From positions 17,484 through 81,483 of the forward strand of contig JAUQWW010000036.1 of NCBI GenBank assembly GCA_030834965.1: a stretch of 64,000 bases of DNA, given 5' to 3'. Source of the stretch: Gallionellaceae bacterium. GTDB taxonomy: Bacteria > Pseudomonadota > Gammaproteobacteria > Burkholderiales > Gallionellaceae. A model generated the notes under the pieces. That model made no database searches. It was not told the origin of the DNA and saw nothing but the letters and a program-made list of their open reading frames with translations. Numbering within the stretch: position 1 is the stretch's first letter; each line of letters starts with the position of its first letter. Both the position numbers and the translations under genes were made by a program. Shown in pieces: positions 25,892 through 34,806 of this stretch.

Positions 25892-27037
25892 ATGCGCCTG
25901 CTAGTCATCACCGAATTGTATTTGCCAACCAAGGGTGGGACTGCGGTATGGTTTGACGAGGTGTACCGCAGGCTTGGCGACAAGGAAATACATGTTGTCA
26001 CTGCTGACGTCCCGGGCGCGGCGGAGCATGACCTTAATCATCCCAATACGGTACATCGCGTTCGCCTCGAGCGCCACTGGTGGCTGAGGCCGGAATCGCT
26101 GGCCATGTACGCGAAGCTGTTGTGGCGATCTGCCAATGTAGCGTTGAGCAATCGTATCGATGCAGTCCATGCCGGGCGCGTGCTACCCGAAGGCCTCGTC
26201 GGGTGGATCGTGGCGCGACTGGTGGGTGTGCCGTTGGTGATTTATGCCCATGGTGAGGAAATAACCTCTTGGCGGAATCCGAAAAAAGCCAAAGTGTTGC
26301 GATTTGTCTATCGCCGTGCAGATATTCTGGTTGCAAATAGCGAATTTACACGCAGCGAATTACTCAAATTAGGCGTGGCCGAAAATCGCATCCGCCTGAT
26401 TTATCCCGGCGTAGACGTGGAGCGTTTTCGCCCTGACTTGCCGTGCGAGGATCTCAAAGCACAAATCGGCTTGCGGCCGGGTCAAAAGCTCATTCTTTCC
26501 GTTGGGCGGCTCAGCAGGCGAAAGGGATTTGACATGGTGATCCGTGCATTACCATTGCTGCAGGAGCGTGGAATAGAATACCAGTACGCCCTGATCGGGA
26601 TCGGAGAGGACCAGGAATATCTTGCTGAATTGGCCAATGACATGAAGGTGGCTGATCAGGTGCATATGCTTGGCCACGTTTCGCCAGACGATCTTCCCCG
26701 TTGGTGCAATGCATGCGATGTCTTCGTGATGCCGAACCGTGAGATCAACGGCGATACCGAAGGCTTTGGAATGGTGTTTCTGGAGGCAGCCGCGTGCAGA
26801 AAACCAGCCATTGCAGGCGCCGCCGGCGGCACGGGGTCGGCCATACTGGATGGGGAAACCGGGCTGCGCGTGGATGGCACGCAGGTCAAGACTGTAGCCG
26901 GAGCGCTTGCGCGGATTCTTTCCGATGAGGGATTCGCGACTCGCATGGCGCAGGCTGCGTATGACCGGGCAATCGCCTTGTTCAGCTGGCAGGCCGTGGC
27001 CGAGCAAACACGAAAATTGCACCAGACAGGGGAATGA
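25892..27037 (+). CDS. Glycosyltransferase family 4
   Basis: A 381-residue GT4 protein. MRLLVITELYLPTKGGTAVW is the canonical nucleotide-fold start, VGRLSRRKGFDMVIRALPLL begins the donor domain and EGFGMVFLEAAACRKPAIAG carries the E-x7-E. The ATG at 25892 gives the right length; the in-frame ATG at 25745 adds 49 unrelated residues. It overlaps the TPR gene by 4 bp (ATGA). The donor is unknown. Confidence 0.88.
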   Translation: MRLLVITELYLPTKGGTAVWFDEVYRRLGDKEIHVVTADVPGAAEHDLNHPNTVHRVRLERHWWLRPESLAMYAKLLWRSANVALSNRIDAVHAGRVLPEGLVGWIVARLVGVPLVIYAHGEEITSWRNPKKAKVLRFVYRRADILVANSEFTRSELLKLGVAENRIRLIYPGVDVERFRPDLPCEDLKAQIGLRPGQKLILSVGRLSRRKGFDMVIRALPLLQERGIEYQYALIGIGEDQEYLAELANDMKVADQVHMLGHVSPDDLPRWCNACDVFVMPNREINGDTEGFGMVFLEAAACRKPAIAGAAGGTGSAILDGETGLRVDGTQVKTVAGALARILSDEGFATRMAQAAYDRAIALFSWQAVAEQTRKLHQTGE

Positions 27038-27837
27038 AAATGCGTCATATGAAACTGCTGCTGTCAGCGCTTGCCTTGCATGCACTTGCCTTCTGTTCCG
27101 GCAACGCATTCGGCATAGGCGACTTCAAGCCGACAAAGGCCGAGCTGATGCTATTGCCCGCGTATTGCGCGCCGCGCGCCCAACCCTATGGCAATCAGAA
27201 TGACCACCCGGAAGTATCCCGGTGGGCTGGCATGTTCGGCCCCGACTGGATTCATATGCATCACTATTGCACAGCACTGCTACTGCAAAAAAAAGCTTCG
27301 CTGAGCCTGAGTGACAGGAAGATCCGCGATGGAATGTTACAAAAGGCATTGTCCGAGATCGCCTATGTGGAGCGCGCAGTGTCGCCCACTTTCGTGTTTC
27401 GCGCCGAGATGGCAACCGTCAAGGGGGATGCCCTGGAACAGCTAAACCAGTCCCCGCTTGCCTTGCTCGCCTATCGGCAGGCCATTGAATCCGACCCCAC
27501 TTACCCCAGGGCCTACATACGCCTTGGCGCCTTGCAGGCAAAATTGGGTCAAAAGGAAGCGGCGCTGGCAACGGTCACGCAAGGCTTGCAGGTCGTCCAG
27601 AACTCGAAGGCATTGAAGCGCGCCTACGATGAATATGGCGGCACGCCACCTTACCCGGCGCCGTTGGTCAAAGAAGTGCCGAGTGAAATCAGAGAAGCGG
27701 AATCCCGCATTGCCCCTGTAGCACCTGGGACGGAAACGGCTCCACAGATAGACCAGGATGTCGATGCAACAACAAAACCTGAGGAACCTACCATAGGCTC
27801 CCCGAAAAACCCCTATTGCCGCTTCTGCACCGACTGA
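27034..27837 (+). CDS. Secreted TPR-containing protein
   Basis: A 267-residue protein with an N-terminal signal peptide (LLLSALALHALAFCSGNAFG; the Cys could also be a lipobox, less likely) followed by TPR-like helices at about residues 130-200 (LALLAYRQAIESDPTYPRAY, then AALATVTQGLQVVQNSKALK). The C-terminus is Pro/Glu-rich. Translationally coupled to the GT4 upstream. It is probably periplasmic and could organise the EPS export or modification complex. The 3' end overlaps the convergent sulfatase-like gene by 25 bp. Confidence 0.6.
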   Translation: MKMRHMKLLLSALALHALAFCSGNAFGIGDFKPTKAELMLLPAYCAPRAQPYGNQNDHPEVSRWAGMFGPDWIHMHHYCTALLLQKKASLSLSDRKIRDGMLQKALSEIAYVERAVSPTFVFRAEMATVKGDALEQLNQSPLALLAYRQAIESDPTYPRAYIRLGALQAKLGQKEAALATVTQGLQVVQNSKALKRAYDEYGGTPPYPAPLVKEVPSEIREAESRIAPVAPGTETAPQIDQDVDATTKPEEPTIGSPKNPYCRFCTD

Positions 27838-29927
27838 TCGGCCTGGTCATCGAGCATCAGGCTGTGCAGTTTTTCCTGAAGGGTACGCGCAATCTCAGGC
27901 TGTTCAGCGAATACGTCATGACGGCATTCAGCATCTTTTTCCATGTCAAACAAGCGATATAGCGGCCCGTCTTCCATTGGTTGATAGGTAAGCTTCCAAC
28001 GCCCTTCCCGGACCATGCGATCCTTGGCACGCACGATGACGCCGCGATACTCGGGGCGAATTCCTAACGTGCCGGTCTGCTTGTCTGCCACTTCCAGGAG
28101 CTCCATAAGGTTGGGGTAGAACAGGTGCTTCTCTGCGATTCCGGGCAACCGTGCCAGCCACATGCCAGTCTCGTTATAGGCAGCCAGATTCATTGCGGGG
28201 ACATTGTTTACCGGATCGAGGCACGGTCGCAGAGAAACGCCGTCCATGGCTTGCGGTGCCGCAATGCCTGCCAGCTCGAGCAAGGTGGGCGCGATATCGA
28301 CGCTACGCACGATCTGATCCACTTGGCGATTTTTTGCGAGGCCGGGGCCGCTTATGATCAATGGTACACGCGCACTCACGTCGCTGATCGCGGAGTTGCC
28401 CTGCCCCCAGGTGTCATGCTCAAAAAACTCGAAGCCATGGTCACTGTATATCACGACTACGGTATTTTCCAGCACGCCACACTGATCGGCATATTCGATG
28501 ATCTCGCGGACACGGTCGTCAAAGGCACGCACGCAGCCCTCGTACAAGTCAATGACCTGATCGAGATCAAAAGCTTCCTTCGGATCAGCCTGACGGCGCA
28601 GCACTTCCCACGGATCGGTCAACCGAGCCATGACGAACTTGGATTCACCTTCATATTTCGGGTCGCCGTAAAGCGTGTAATACGGGTGCTCCACACCGAA
28701 TGGCGGATGCGTGGTCGCCATGAATACGTTCAAAAGAAACGGCTTCTCGCCCTGTGCCAATTGATGCAGCGCACGCTGCGCGTCATTGCTCACTTGCTGG
28801 TTAAGCGGAACACCAGCGAGGAAATGCACCTCTGGAATAAACTGCTTTCCAAAACGGTTATGGCAGAACAGGGACAGAAATAGCCGCATGTCCTTCGGCC
28901 CCTGCCGCAGAAAGAATTTCATGTTCCATTGATCGCTTGGCACATCGCACAGCTCGAAACCAAACGGGAACTTGCCCATATCGGCGCCGCACCAATCAGA
29001 CACGGCGGCCGTGTGATAGCCTTGTTCACGCAACAATGCGGGAAGGGCGGGTACGGTAAGCTGTGCTTCCTCATCCGAGACAAAATTGTCGCGAATGCCA
29101 TGATGGTGCGGCCAAGTTCCGGTCAGCAACGACACCAGGCTTGGCGCGGTACGTGCACAGGGCACATAGCAACTGGAGAAGTTGACCCCCTTCTGCGCAA
29201 TGCTATCCAGGAAAGGCGTCAAATCCCTCTCATGCCCAGCCACACCCAGGCGGTCTGCACGCCAGGTGTCGGCGCCAATTAACAAGAAATTAGGTCTGTC
29301 ATTGTGGCGCGCCTTGCGTGCCGGCTTAGGTGGCGTACCCGCGCGCACCCAGAGAATCGGTGTTGCCAGCATCGCGACCAAAGCTAGTAGTACCGCTGCT
29401 TCTGCTAGCGATTGGGCGACAAGCAGGCGTGCCTCCGCTGCGAGCAACAGCAACACGCCTGCCACTAACGCCCCCCACCTGAACAAGCGGAGGCGAAACG
29501 GATTCAACAGGCGCCAGAATCGATACAAATGACTGTAACGGTAGTTGAACGATGCGACAAGGGTGGCCGGGGAATAAAACAGCAATTGCAGAAAACGCGC
29601 CGCAGCGCCAAAGCCAATCCCCATGAACGCGGCAAAAGTCAGCGCCCATGGTGAAGTATTCAACTCAAACACGATGGCCATGCACCAATAAACAACTTGA
29701 CCCCACAAAGCCAGCCAAGCTGCGATGAGAGCTACCCAGAAGGTCAGGCGAAGCAATGTGTAGGCGAGATAGCCCTTGTAATGTTTTTGTACCTCATCAC
29801 GAACCTGAGGTCCGGTTCGGCTGTAATGCAGCAAGGAGAAAGAGAGGAGCGCGACCGAAAAAATTGCCCCCATCAAGCCGGCGATGCGCGGAAGAACAAA
29901 GAGGGTGTTCCAGAAGTCTGTGATCAT
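27813..29927 (-). CDS. Membrane sulfatase-superfamily enzyme with Thr at the nucleophile position
   Basis: A 704-residue protein: about five membrane helices in residues 10-195, then a sulfatase/alkaline-phosphatase-superfamily domain from about 212 (NFLLIGADTWRADRLG metal site; VIYSDHGFEFFEHD later metal site). The sulfatase signature C/S-x-P-S-R-x-x-L-x-T-G is present as Thr260-A-P-S-L-V-S-L-L-T-G: Thr replaces the formylglycine Cys/Ser, and the Arg is Leu. Thr nucleophiles occur in LtaS/EptA-type phosphotransferases of this superfamily, so it may transfer phospho-groups or hydrolyse phospho- or sulfo-esters in the periplasm. The ATG at 29927 overlaps the GT2 stop by 4 bp. Confidence 0.75.
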   Translation of the reverse strand: MITDFWNTLFVLPRIAGLMGAIFSVALLSFSLLHYSRTGPQVRDEVQKHYKGYLAYTLLRLTFWVALIAAWLALWGQVVYWCMAIVFELNTSPWALTFAAFMGIGFGAAARFLQLLFYSPATLVASFNYRYSHLYRFWRLLNPFRLRLFRWGALVAGVLLLLAAEARLLVAQSLAEAAVLLALVAMLATPILWVRAGTPPKPARKARHNDRPNFLLIGADTWRADRLGVAGHERDLTPFLDSIAQKGVNFSSCYVPCARTAPSLVSLLTGTWPHHHGIRDNFVSDEEAQLTVPALPALLREQGYHTAAVSDWCGADMGKFPFGFELCDVPSDQWNMKFFLRQGPKDMRLFLSLFCHNRFGKQFIPEVHFLAGVPLNQQVSNDAQRALHQLAQGEKPFLLNVFMATTHPPFGVEHPYYTLYGDPKYEGESKFVMARLTDPWEVLRRQADPKEAFDLDQVIDLYEGCVRAFDDRVREIIEYADQCGVLENTVVVIYSDHGFEFFEHDTWGQGNSAISDVSARVPLIISGPGLAKNRQVDQIVRSVDIAPTLLELAGIAAPQAMDGVSLRPCLDPVNNVPAMNLAAYNETGMWLARLPGIAEKHLFYPNLMELLEVADKQTGTLGIRPEYRGVIVRAKDRMVREGRWKLTYQPMEDGPLYRLFDMEKDAECRHDVFAEQPEIARTLQEKLHSLMLDDQADQSVQKRQ

Positions 29928-30823
29928 AGCGTGCGCCCAAAAACCATATCGCGTAAGAGCCCAAGCATCAGGCGCCCAGTGCGCAAAGGGGATAACGCCA
30001 ACCCCCACAGCACGTCGCGCAGGGCCTGGTTGCGCTGCCCCGTACGGTAACCCCACTTTGCGTAATCGGCCAGCGTCGAAGCATAGGCCGCTCGCCAGAA
30101 ACTTCCGCGCCTTGCCGGTGGCAGCAGTGAGCGGTTCTTTTGCATCACTGTCAGCGCCGACGCGCGCATGACTGCCAGATTTCGGCTCATACTTTCCGGG
30201 TGTTTGAGAATAAAGACCAGCTTTTCCGGTATGCAGGCATAGCCAGAGACTGCGCCCAGCCTCATCCACATATCGATATCTTCCAGTGAGCGCAGTGTCT
30301 CATCGAAACCGCCAACCTGCGCAAACAGCGTGCACCGCGCCATTACCGCCGAGCCGCTGCCCGCAACCGCACCGTTAGTCCTGAATATCGTTTCCAGAAC
30401 GCCACCCTCGACAGCTGGACATTCCCAGATGGAGAGAGTCTCGCCGGCTGGCGTGTGCACCATCGTCGCGCAGGAGCAAAACCCAATCTCCGGGTATGCG
30501 TCGAGCAGCGCTACCTGGCGCGAAAGTTTTTCGGGTAACCAGCCATCATCCGCGTCAAGAAATGCCACGTACTCGCCATGCGCCGCCGCAATGCCCGCAT
30601 TACGCGCACTGGAGAGCCCGCCATTCGGCTTCGATACGATGCGTATCAAAGTACCGTAGCTGCGCAGTATCTCCGAAGTATCATCCGTGCTGCCGTCATC
30701 CACGACGATCAATTCGAAATCGCGAAAGCTTTGCGCAAGCACGCTATCTATTGCACGGCGAACGCACCATGCGGCGTTATAGGCGGGAATGATCACGGAA
30801 ACACGTGTCTGCGTCTTTGTCAT
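29924..30823 (-). CDS. Glycosyltransferase family 2
   Basis: A 299-residue GT2 enzyme with VSVIIPAYNAAWCVRRAIDS, DFELIVVDDGSTDDT and the metal-binding FLDADDGWLPEKL motif. It is soluble apart from a possible amphipathic C-terminus. It lies between an acyltransferase and the sulfatase-like gene in a minus-strand operon, overlapping the latter by 4 bp. It probably adds a side-chain sugar. Specificity cannot be read. Confidence 0.88.
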   Translation of the reverse strand: MTKTQTRVSVIIPAYNAAWCVRRAIDSVLAQSFRDFELIVVDDGSTDDTSEILRSYGTLIRIVSKPNGGLSSARNAGIAAAHGEYVAFLDADDGWLPEKLSRQVALLDAYPEIGFCSCATMVHTPAGETLSIWECPAVEGGVLETIFRTNGAVAGSGSAVMARCTLFAQVGGFDETLRSLEDIDMWMRLGAVSGYACIPEKLVFILKHPESMSRNLAVMRASALTVMQKNRSLLPPARRGSFWRAAYASTLADYAKWGYRTGQRNQALRDVLWGLALSPLRTGRLMLGLLRDMVFGRTL

Positions 30824-30875
30824 TGAAGTGTGAGTCTATAAGTCCGAGTAAGATGTAGGACCGCCATGAGTGTAA

Positions 30876-31925
30876 CTAGCCGCCAAGCCGCGACTTTAGC
30901 CGCAGGAATTTTTCTTCAAAGAAATGATAACTGATTGCCGATACAAATATCACGAAGCAAACTTCTACAAAAAACGTTAATAAGGGGAAATCTGCTCTGT
31001 CTATGCGTAACCGAGATGTAAGCTGGACAAAATAGATGGAAAGCAGGAGATGATAAATGTAGATCCCGTAGCTGATTTTCCCAAGCCATACAATAGGCTT
31101 GGAAGTGAGAAAGCGCCCTTGATGGTCGTGCAATTGCAGAATAATCCATACAGAAACCAGCGTCCATGACACATCCGTAACTAGCTGAAGCATGGTATGC
31201 GACCAGGTATGGATGTTCGCTATCGCAACGGCCAGGAGTCCAACTCCGGCGACAATCAAGGCATGCTGTATTGGTCTCGCGAGGTCGACACCCCCACTCG
31301 TCTTGCATGCAAGCCAAGCTCCAGTAGATAGCGCAAAAGATGCCCCCCCCATAGGCACATACCCTGCGAATTTGGCGGTTGTATCAAGCACTACCCACAA
31401 ACATCCGGCAAAGAGCGAGACTGCAAGGGCGACCGCAACAAGGACGTGGCTGCGCCGCACTGGCACCAAGAGGAGAATCGCGGGCCATACCAGGTAGAAC
31501 TGCTCTTCTACACAGAGAGACCAAAAATGGTTTGCTACCCCAAAGTTTTTTTCTTGTATGGCTTGGCCGAAATTTGACGCATAGGCCGCGTGCCACCAGA
31601 AATCTTCTCGTAGTTTTTCGTAACCCAGCATAAACCCAAAGACGAGCAAGACTCCGAAGTACAGCGGAAAAATGCGGAGTGTGCGACGCACAAGAAATTT
31701 CTTCCACGCGCCGCCAAGGCTCAAAGCGCCCGTTTCGATCTGCGAGCGATAGCCTCGCAGGATGTGTGTGATCAAAAATCCAGAAAGCACAAAAAAGGCA
31801 ATCACGCCCAAGCGACCGTAGTGAAAGGCGGTATATGGGTATATCTCGGGTGGAAACAGATGTGCAAAAACTACAATAGAGACGGCAACTGCGCGAAAAC
31901 CATCAAGGCTAGGGTTGTACGTCAT
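30876..31925 (-). CDS. Acyltransferase 3 family membrane protein (AT-rich)
   Basis: A 349-residue protein with about ten hydrophobic segments and the family start NPSLDGFRAVAVSIVVFAHL, then GRLGVIAFFVLSGFLITHIL. The ATG at 31925 overlaps the sulfotransferase stop as ATGA; the longer frame to 32084 is spurious. G+C is low: 24 of 60 bases at both 31021-31080 and 31501-31560, against 39 of 60 at 32221-32280 in the upstream sulfotransferase. It probably O-acylates a periplasmic glycan. Confidence 0.85.
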   Translation of the reverse strand: MTYNPSLDGFRAVAVSIVVFAHLFPPEIYPYTAFHYGRLGVIAFFVLSGFLITHILRGYRSQIETGALSLGGAWKKFLVRRTLRIFPLYFGVLLVFGFMLGYEKLREDFWWHAAYASNFGQAIQEKNFGVANHFWSLCVEEQFYLVWPAILLLVPVRRSHVLVAVALAVSLFAGCLWVVLDTTAKFAGYVPMGGASFALSTGAWLACKTSGGVDLARPIQHALIVAGVGLLAVAIANIHTWSHTMLQLVTDVSWTLVSVWIILQLHDHQGRFLTSKPIVWLGKISYGIYIYHLLLSIYFVQLTSRLRIDRADFPLLTFFVEVCFVIFVSAISYHFFEEKFLRLKSRLGG

Positions 31926-32878
31926 CCGCCAACGTCCGGTGTCAAATATCCAAGTTTCACCATTATAGGGTGAATCATGGGCATGATGCGCTCGATGTCT
32001 GCGGCATTGCGGCTCTTGCGCCATTTTTCTTTTTCCGGAGGTCCCGCCACGATGCTGGTGGGACGGCGGTTCAGTGTGGCGCAACGCTCTTCCATCATCG
32101 CGTCAAAAGGAATACCAAGCCGCGAAAAGGCGTCGCGGAACATCTCCACCGGCTGGTCAAAGATATCCTCGTAACGCATATGTATCCATTGCCCGGGCGG
32201 GATGATTTCCTTTGCCTCAAGCGCCATGCGATTTGCAGTCATCCACTGGAAGGCGCACACCTCCGCCAGCGGCGCAGCATTCCAGTCGCGCCAGCCCGGT
32301 GGCAAGAAAAACGCCCAATCATCGAATTCACCGTTCTCGATTGCAACCTTGGCGGGAAGCGCGCCAAGAAACTGCTTCAGCGTGAAGTGGCGGTCTTTGC
32401 GCCAGCCGTCTATCATGGAGCTGATGTTGTCACGCCCGTCGCGCTGGATGAACACAAAGCGCGCATTCGGAAACAAGGCATACAGATATGGCACCCGCAT
32501 CACGTTGATGCAGGTCTTGTCCAGCACCAACCCTGCACCGAGACGGGCATAAAAATGGGCCAATGCCGCGTCGCGATGCTCTGGCCGCGCATCTTGGGCG
32601 CGGGCCGCTTCGGAATCCCATCCATTATGATGAGGCCCCCACAGGCCATTCCAGAATTGAGGGATTTCGTATCCGATGGAACGAAACTGCGGCGTCGCTG
32701 CCAGCGTTTCGAAGGTAACTGTTGTGCCTGAGCGCGAACATCCGATGACAAACACGGGGTCAGGCATCGATGGCCGAGCAAGTTTCCACCAAGACTCGCG
32801 GGCTTTAAGCCGCAGTGCGTGCAGGTTCTTACCGATGATTTCGGGATCGATAATCTTGAGGAAATGTGCAGAATGCAT
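31922..32878 (-). CDS. Sulfotransferase family protein
   Basis: A 318-residue protein with the PAPS 5'-phosphosulfate loop PVFVIGCSRSGTTVTFETLA near residue 41 and FVFIQRDGRDNISSMIDGWR, the 3'-phosphate-binding block. It is unrelated in detail to the sulfotransferase at 15563-16537. It starts 89 bp after the Wzx stop and heads a four-gene minus-strand operon ending in the sulfatase-like gene. It probably sulfates a glycan using PAPS. Confidence 0.85.
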   Translation of the reverse strand: MHSAHFLKIIDPEIIGKNLHALRLKARESWWKLARPSMPDPVFVIGCSRSGTTVTFETLAATPQFRSIGYEIPQFWNGLWGPHHNGWDSEAARAQDARPEHRDAALAHFYARLGAGLVLDKTCINVMRVPYLYALFPNARFVFIQRDGRDNISSMIDGWRKDRHFTLKQFLGALPAKVAIENGEFDDWAFFLPPGWRDWNAAPLAEVCAFQWMTANRMALEAKEIIPPGQWIHMRYEDIFDQPVEMFRDAFSRLGIPFDAMMEERCATLNRRPTSIVAGPPEKEKWRKSRNAADIERIMPMIHPIMVKLGYLTPDVGG

Positions 32879-32967
32879 AGGAGATATTGTTTGTAACGCA
32901 AATGAGCGATTTGACCCGCTCGAAATTCAAAAGAAGAAACATTTGCTACCTCGAACAAATGGACGGG

Positions 32968-34431
32968 TCATGTCACTTTTCTATATATACGTTGGCATGC
33001 GGCCAGCGCTATTGGTTCAATGCCATCAGGCTTTCCCGCCCTCCACCACAGCAACAACAGCGTTGCGGAATATACTGAAGCGCCTACTGTAATGTAACCC
33101 CCCAATGCAAGCAAAGATGAAGCGAAAAACGCCTTGGGAATGACTGCTAATGCCGCTGCCATCACCATCACGCTGAGCATAGGGCGCGACAGGCCATAAA
33201 CGAGATGAACGATGGTAATGCCTGCGAACTTAGTTAAATAATATACAGTTACTATACCCATCGCCAACGCGACGAACAGCCGCGCCATGGCAATCCCGAA
33301 TAGCCCATCGAGTACTCCGCCGATGATGCAGAAACCGACCAGCATGGCAGCCTCCGCCCATTGCAGCGCTGATATTGTACGCACTTTACCCAACGCCATC
33401 AGTACGCTGTTTGCACCAGAATAGGTAAAACGCAATGCGCCGTAGAGGGCGAATACTTGCACATAGGGTACCGCCTCTTGCCACTTTGCGCCCAGCACCA
33501 CCACAACAACATAGGGCGCGCTGAATGCCAGCCCCACACCTGCCGGCAGAGTGAGCGTATTCACACTGGCCGTAATTTTCAGGTAAGTGGCGCGCATACG
33601 CTCTGCTTCGTCCTGAAGCTTGGAAAGCAAGGGATACAGCACGCGATTAATGGGATGCGCCAATTCATTCGTCACCATTTGCCCGATATCCAAAGACACG
33701 CTATATAGCCCCAAGGTGCTGGCCGGCGCGATGCCGCCGACAATCACTTCATCTGCCTTACTATTTGCAAAAAGACCAATATTGCTTAGCAACATCCACT
33801 GCGAGAAGCCCCACAATGAGCGAAACTTCCTGAGCGAGAACCGAGGGCGATAGGGATGCATGATGTAGCTCAATGCAAATCTGAAGAAATAGCCGAAAAA
33901 AATGCCGTAAGCGAGCGCCCAGAAATTTCGTAGCCAGTAAGCAAATGCAATCGTGACAATAACGCCTAACAATTTTCCGATGATGGAAAAGATAAATTCC
34001 TGCTTAAAATTGAGTTCTTTCTGAAAATTTACTGTGCCAATGTTGGCTGCCCCGGCTACGGTAATGGCAGCCGCCATCAGCCAAAGCAAAGGCGGAAGAC
34101 GCGGTTCGTGGAAGTATTGGACCGCAAGGGGGGCAGTGGCAACCAGAGCCAATCCTACACAGGCACCCTGCAGGGTACGCAGTGTCCAGGCAGTATCGTA
34201 GTCATCCTTTGTTGCGTTTTTATTCTGAATCAGGGCAGTTTCAACGCCAAACCCGAACCAGACTTCCACAAAGGCTACTGCGAGCATCGCCATGGCGATG
34301 AGTCCAAAATCCTCGGGCGCAAGCAGGCGCGCCAGAATAGCAGTGTTAGCCAGGCCCAAGAGTTTGACCGCCCAGCGCAGCGCTGTCATCCAGGCGGCAC
34401 CGGCAATGAAGCTCTGGCGAAGGTTCGACAT
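32968..34431 (-). CDS. Wzx-type lipid-linked oligosaccharide flippase
   Basis: A 487-residue multi-pass protein with about 12-14 hydrophobic segments and the family block FIAGAAWMTALRWAVKLLGL near the start, then FGFGVETALIQ. It belongs to the MATE-like polysaccharide-biosynthesis transporter family (Wzx/MurJ-like) and would flip the undecaprenyl-diphosphate repeat unit to the periplasm. It is the first gene of the 34.4-27.8 kb minus-strand block. No Wzy besides the ligase-like protein at 10.4 kb was found. Confidence 0.9.
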   Translation of the reverse strand: MSNLRQSFIAGAAWMTALRWAVKLLGLANTAILARLLAPEDFGLIAMAMLAVAFVEVWFGFGVETALIQNKNATKDDYDTAWTLRTLQGACVGLALVATAPLAVQYFHEPRLPPLLWLMAAAITVAGAANIGTVNFQKELNFKQEFIFSIIGKLLGVIVTIAFAYWLRNFWALAYGIFFGYFFRFALSYIMHPYRPRFSLRKFRSLWGFSQWMLLSNIGLFANSKADEVIVGGIAPASTLGLYSVSLDIGQMVTNELAHPINRVLYPLLSKLQDEAERMRATYLKITASVNTLTLPAGVGLAFSAPYVVVVVLGAKWQEAVPYVQVFALYGALRFTYSGANSVLMALGKVRTISALQWAEAAMLVGFCIIGGVLDGLFGIAMARLFVALAMGIVTVYYLTKFAGITIVHLVYGLSRPMLSVMVMAAALAVIPKAFFASSLLALGGYITVGASVYSATLLLLWWRAGKPDGIEPIALAACQRIYRKVT

Positions 34432-34806
34432 TTTGAGCTAGCTTAATTCAGTGCGTTGATGGCGCGGGTCGGTCGCGGTTTGGTGTGACGCAAGGCAATA
34501 GTGCGCAAGCATGCTCCTTTCGAACAGGGGCAGTGGTACCATCATGTTGAGGCTGGCAACGCCTTTCGGCGCTCCCTCTGCTAAACAGAGCGCATGCCGC
34601 CTTCAGTTCCCGGATGGCTTCGTGGATAATGTCACCAAGGCTCGCCACGTCAATATTCCTGCATTGCCGGACGCCGTTTCTTCTTGCCGAAAAACAAAGA
34701 ATTGACGTCTTCCTGGAGTTCACCTTCATAATAAAGAACCTGTTATTGGGGGCAAGTGATTGCTGTGTAGCAAATTAGACATGGCAGATAGTTTAAAGAA
34801 TAAAGT
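34432..34806. other. 375-bp divergent intergenic region
   Basis: Separates wzx (minus) from the beta-helix protein (plus). Short ORFs on both strands here are not protein-like in sequence. No terminator or classical promoter is clear, although AT-rich stretches near 34770-34800 could be a promoter for the + strand gene. Confidence 0.35.

Noticed and set aside
34448..34729. 93-residue minus-strand ORF upstream of wzx
   Set aside because: It has no recognisable motif or ribosome site; I could not tell a decayed gene from random DNA.
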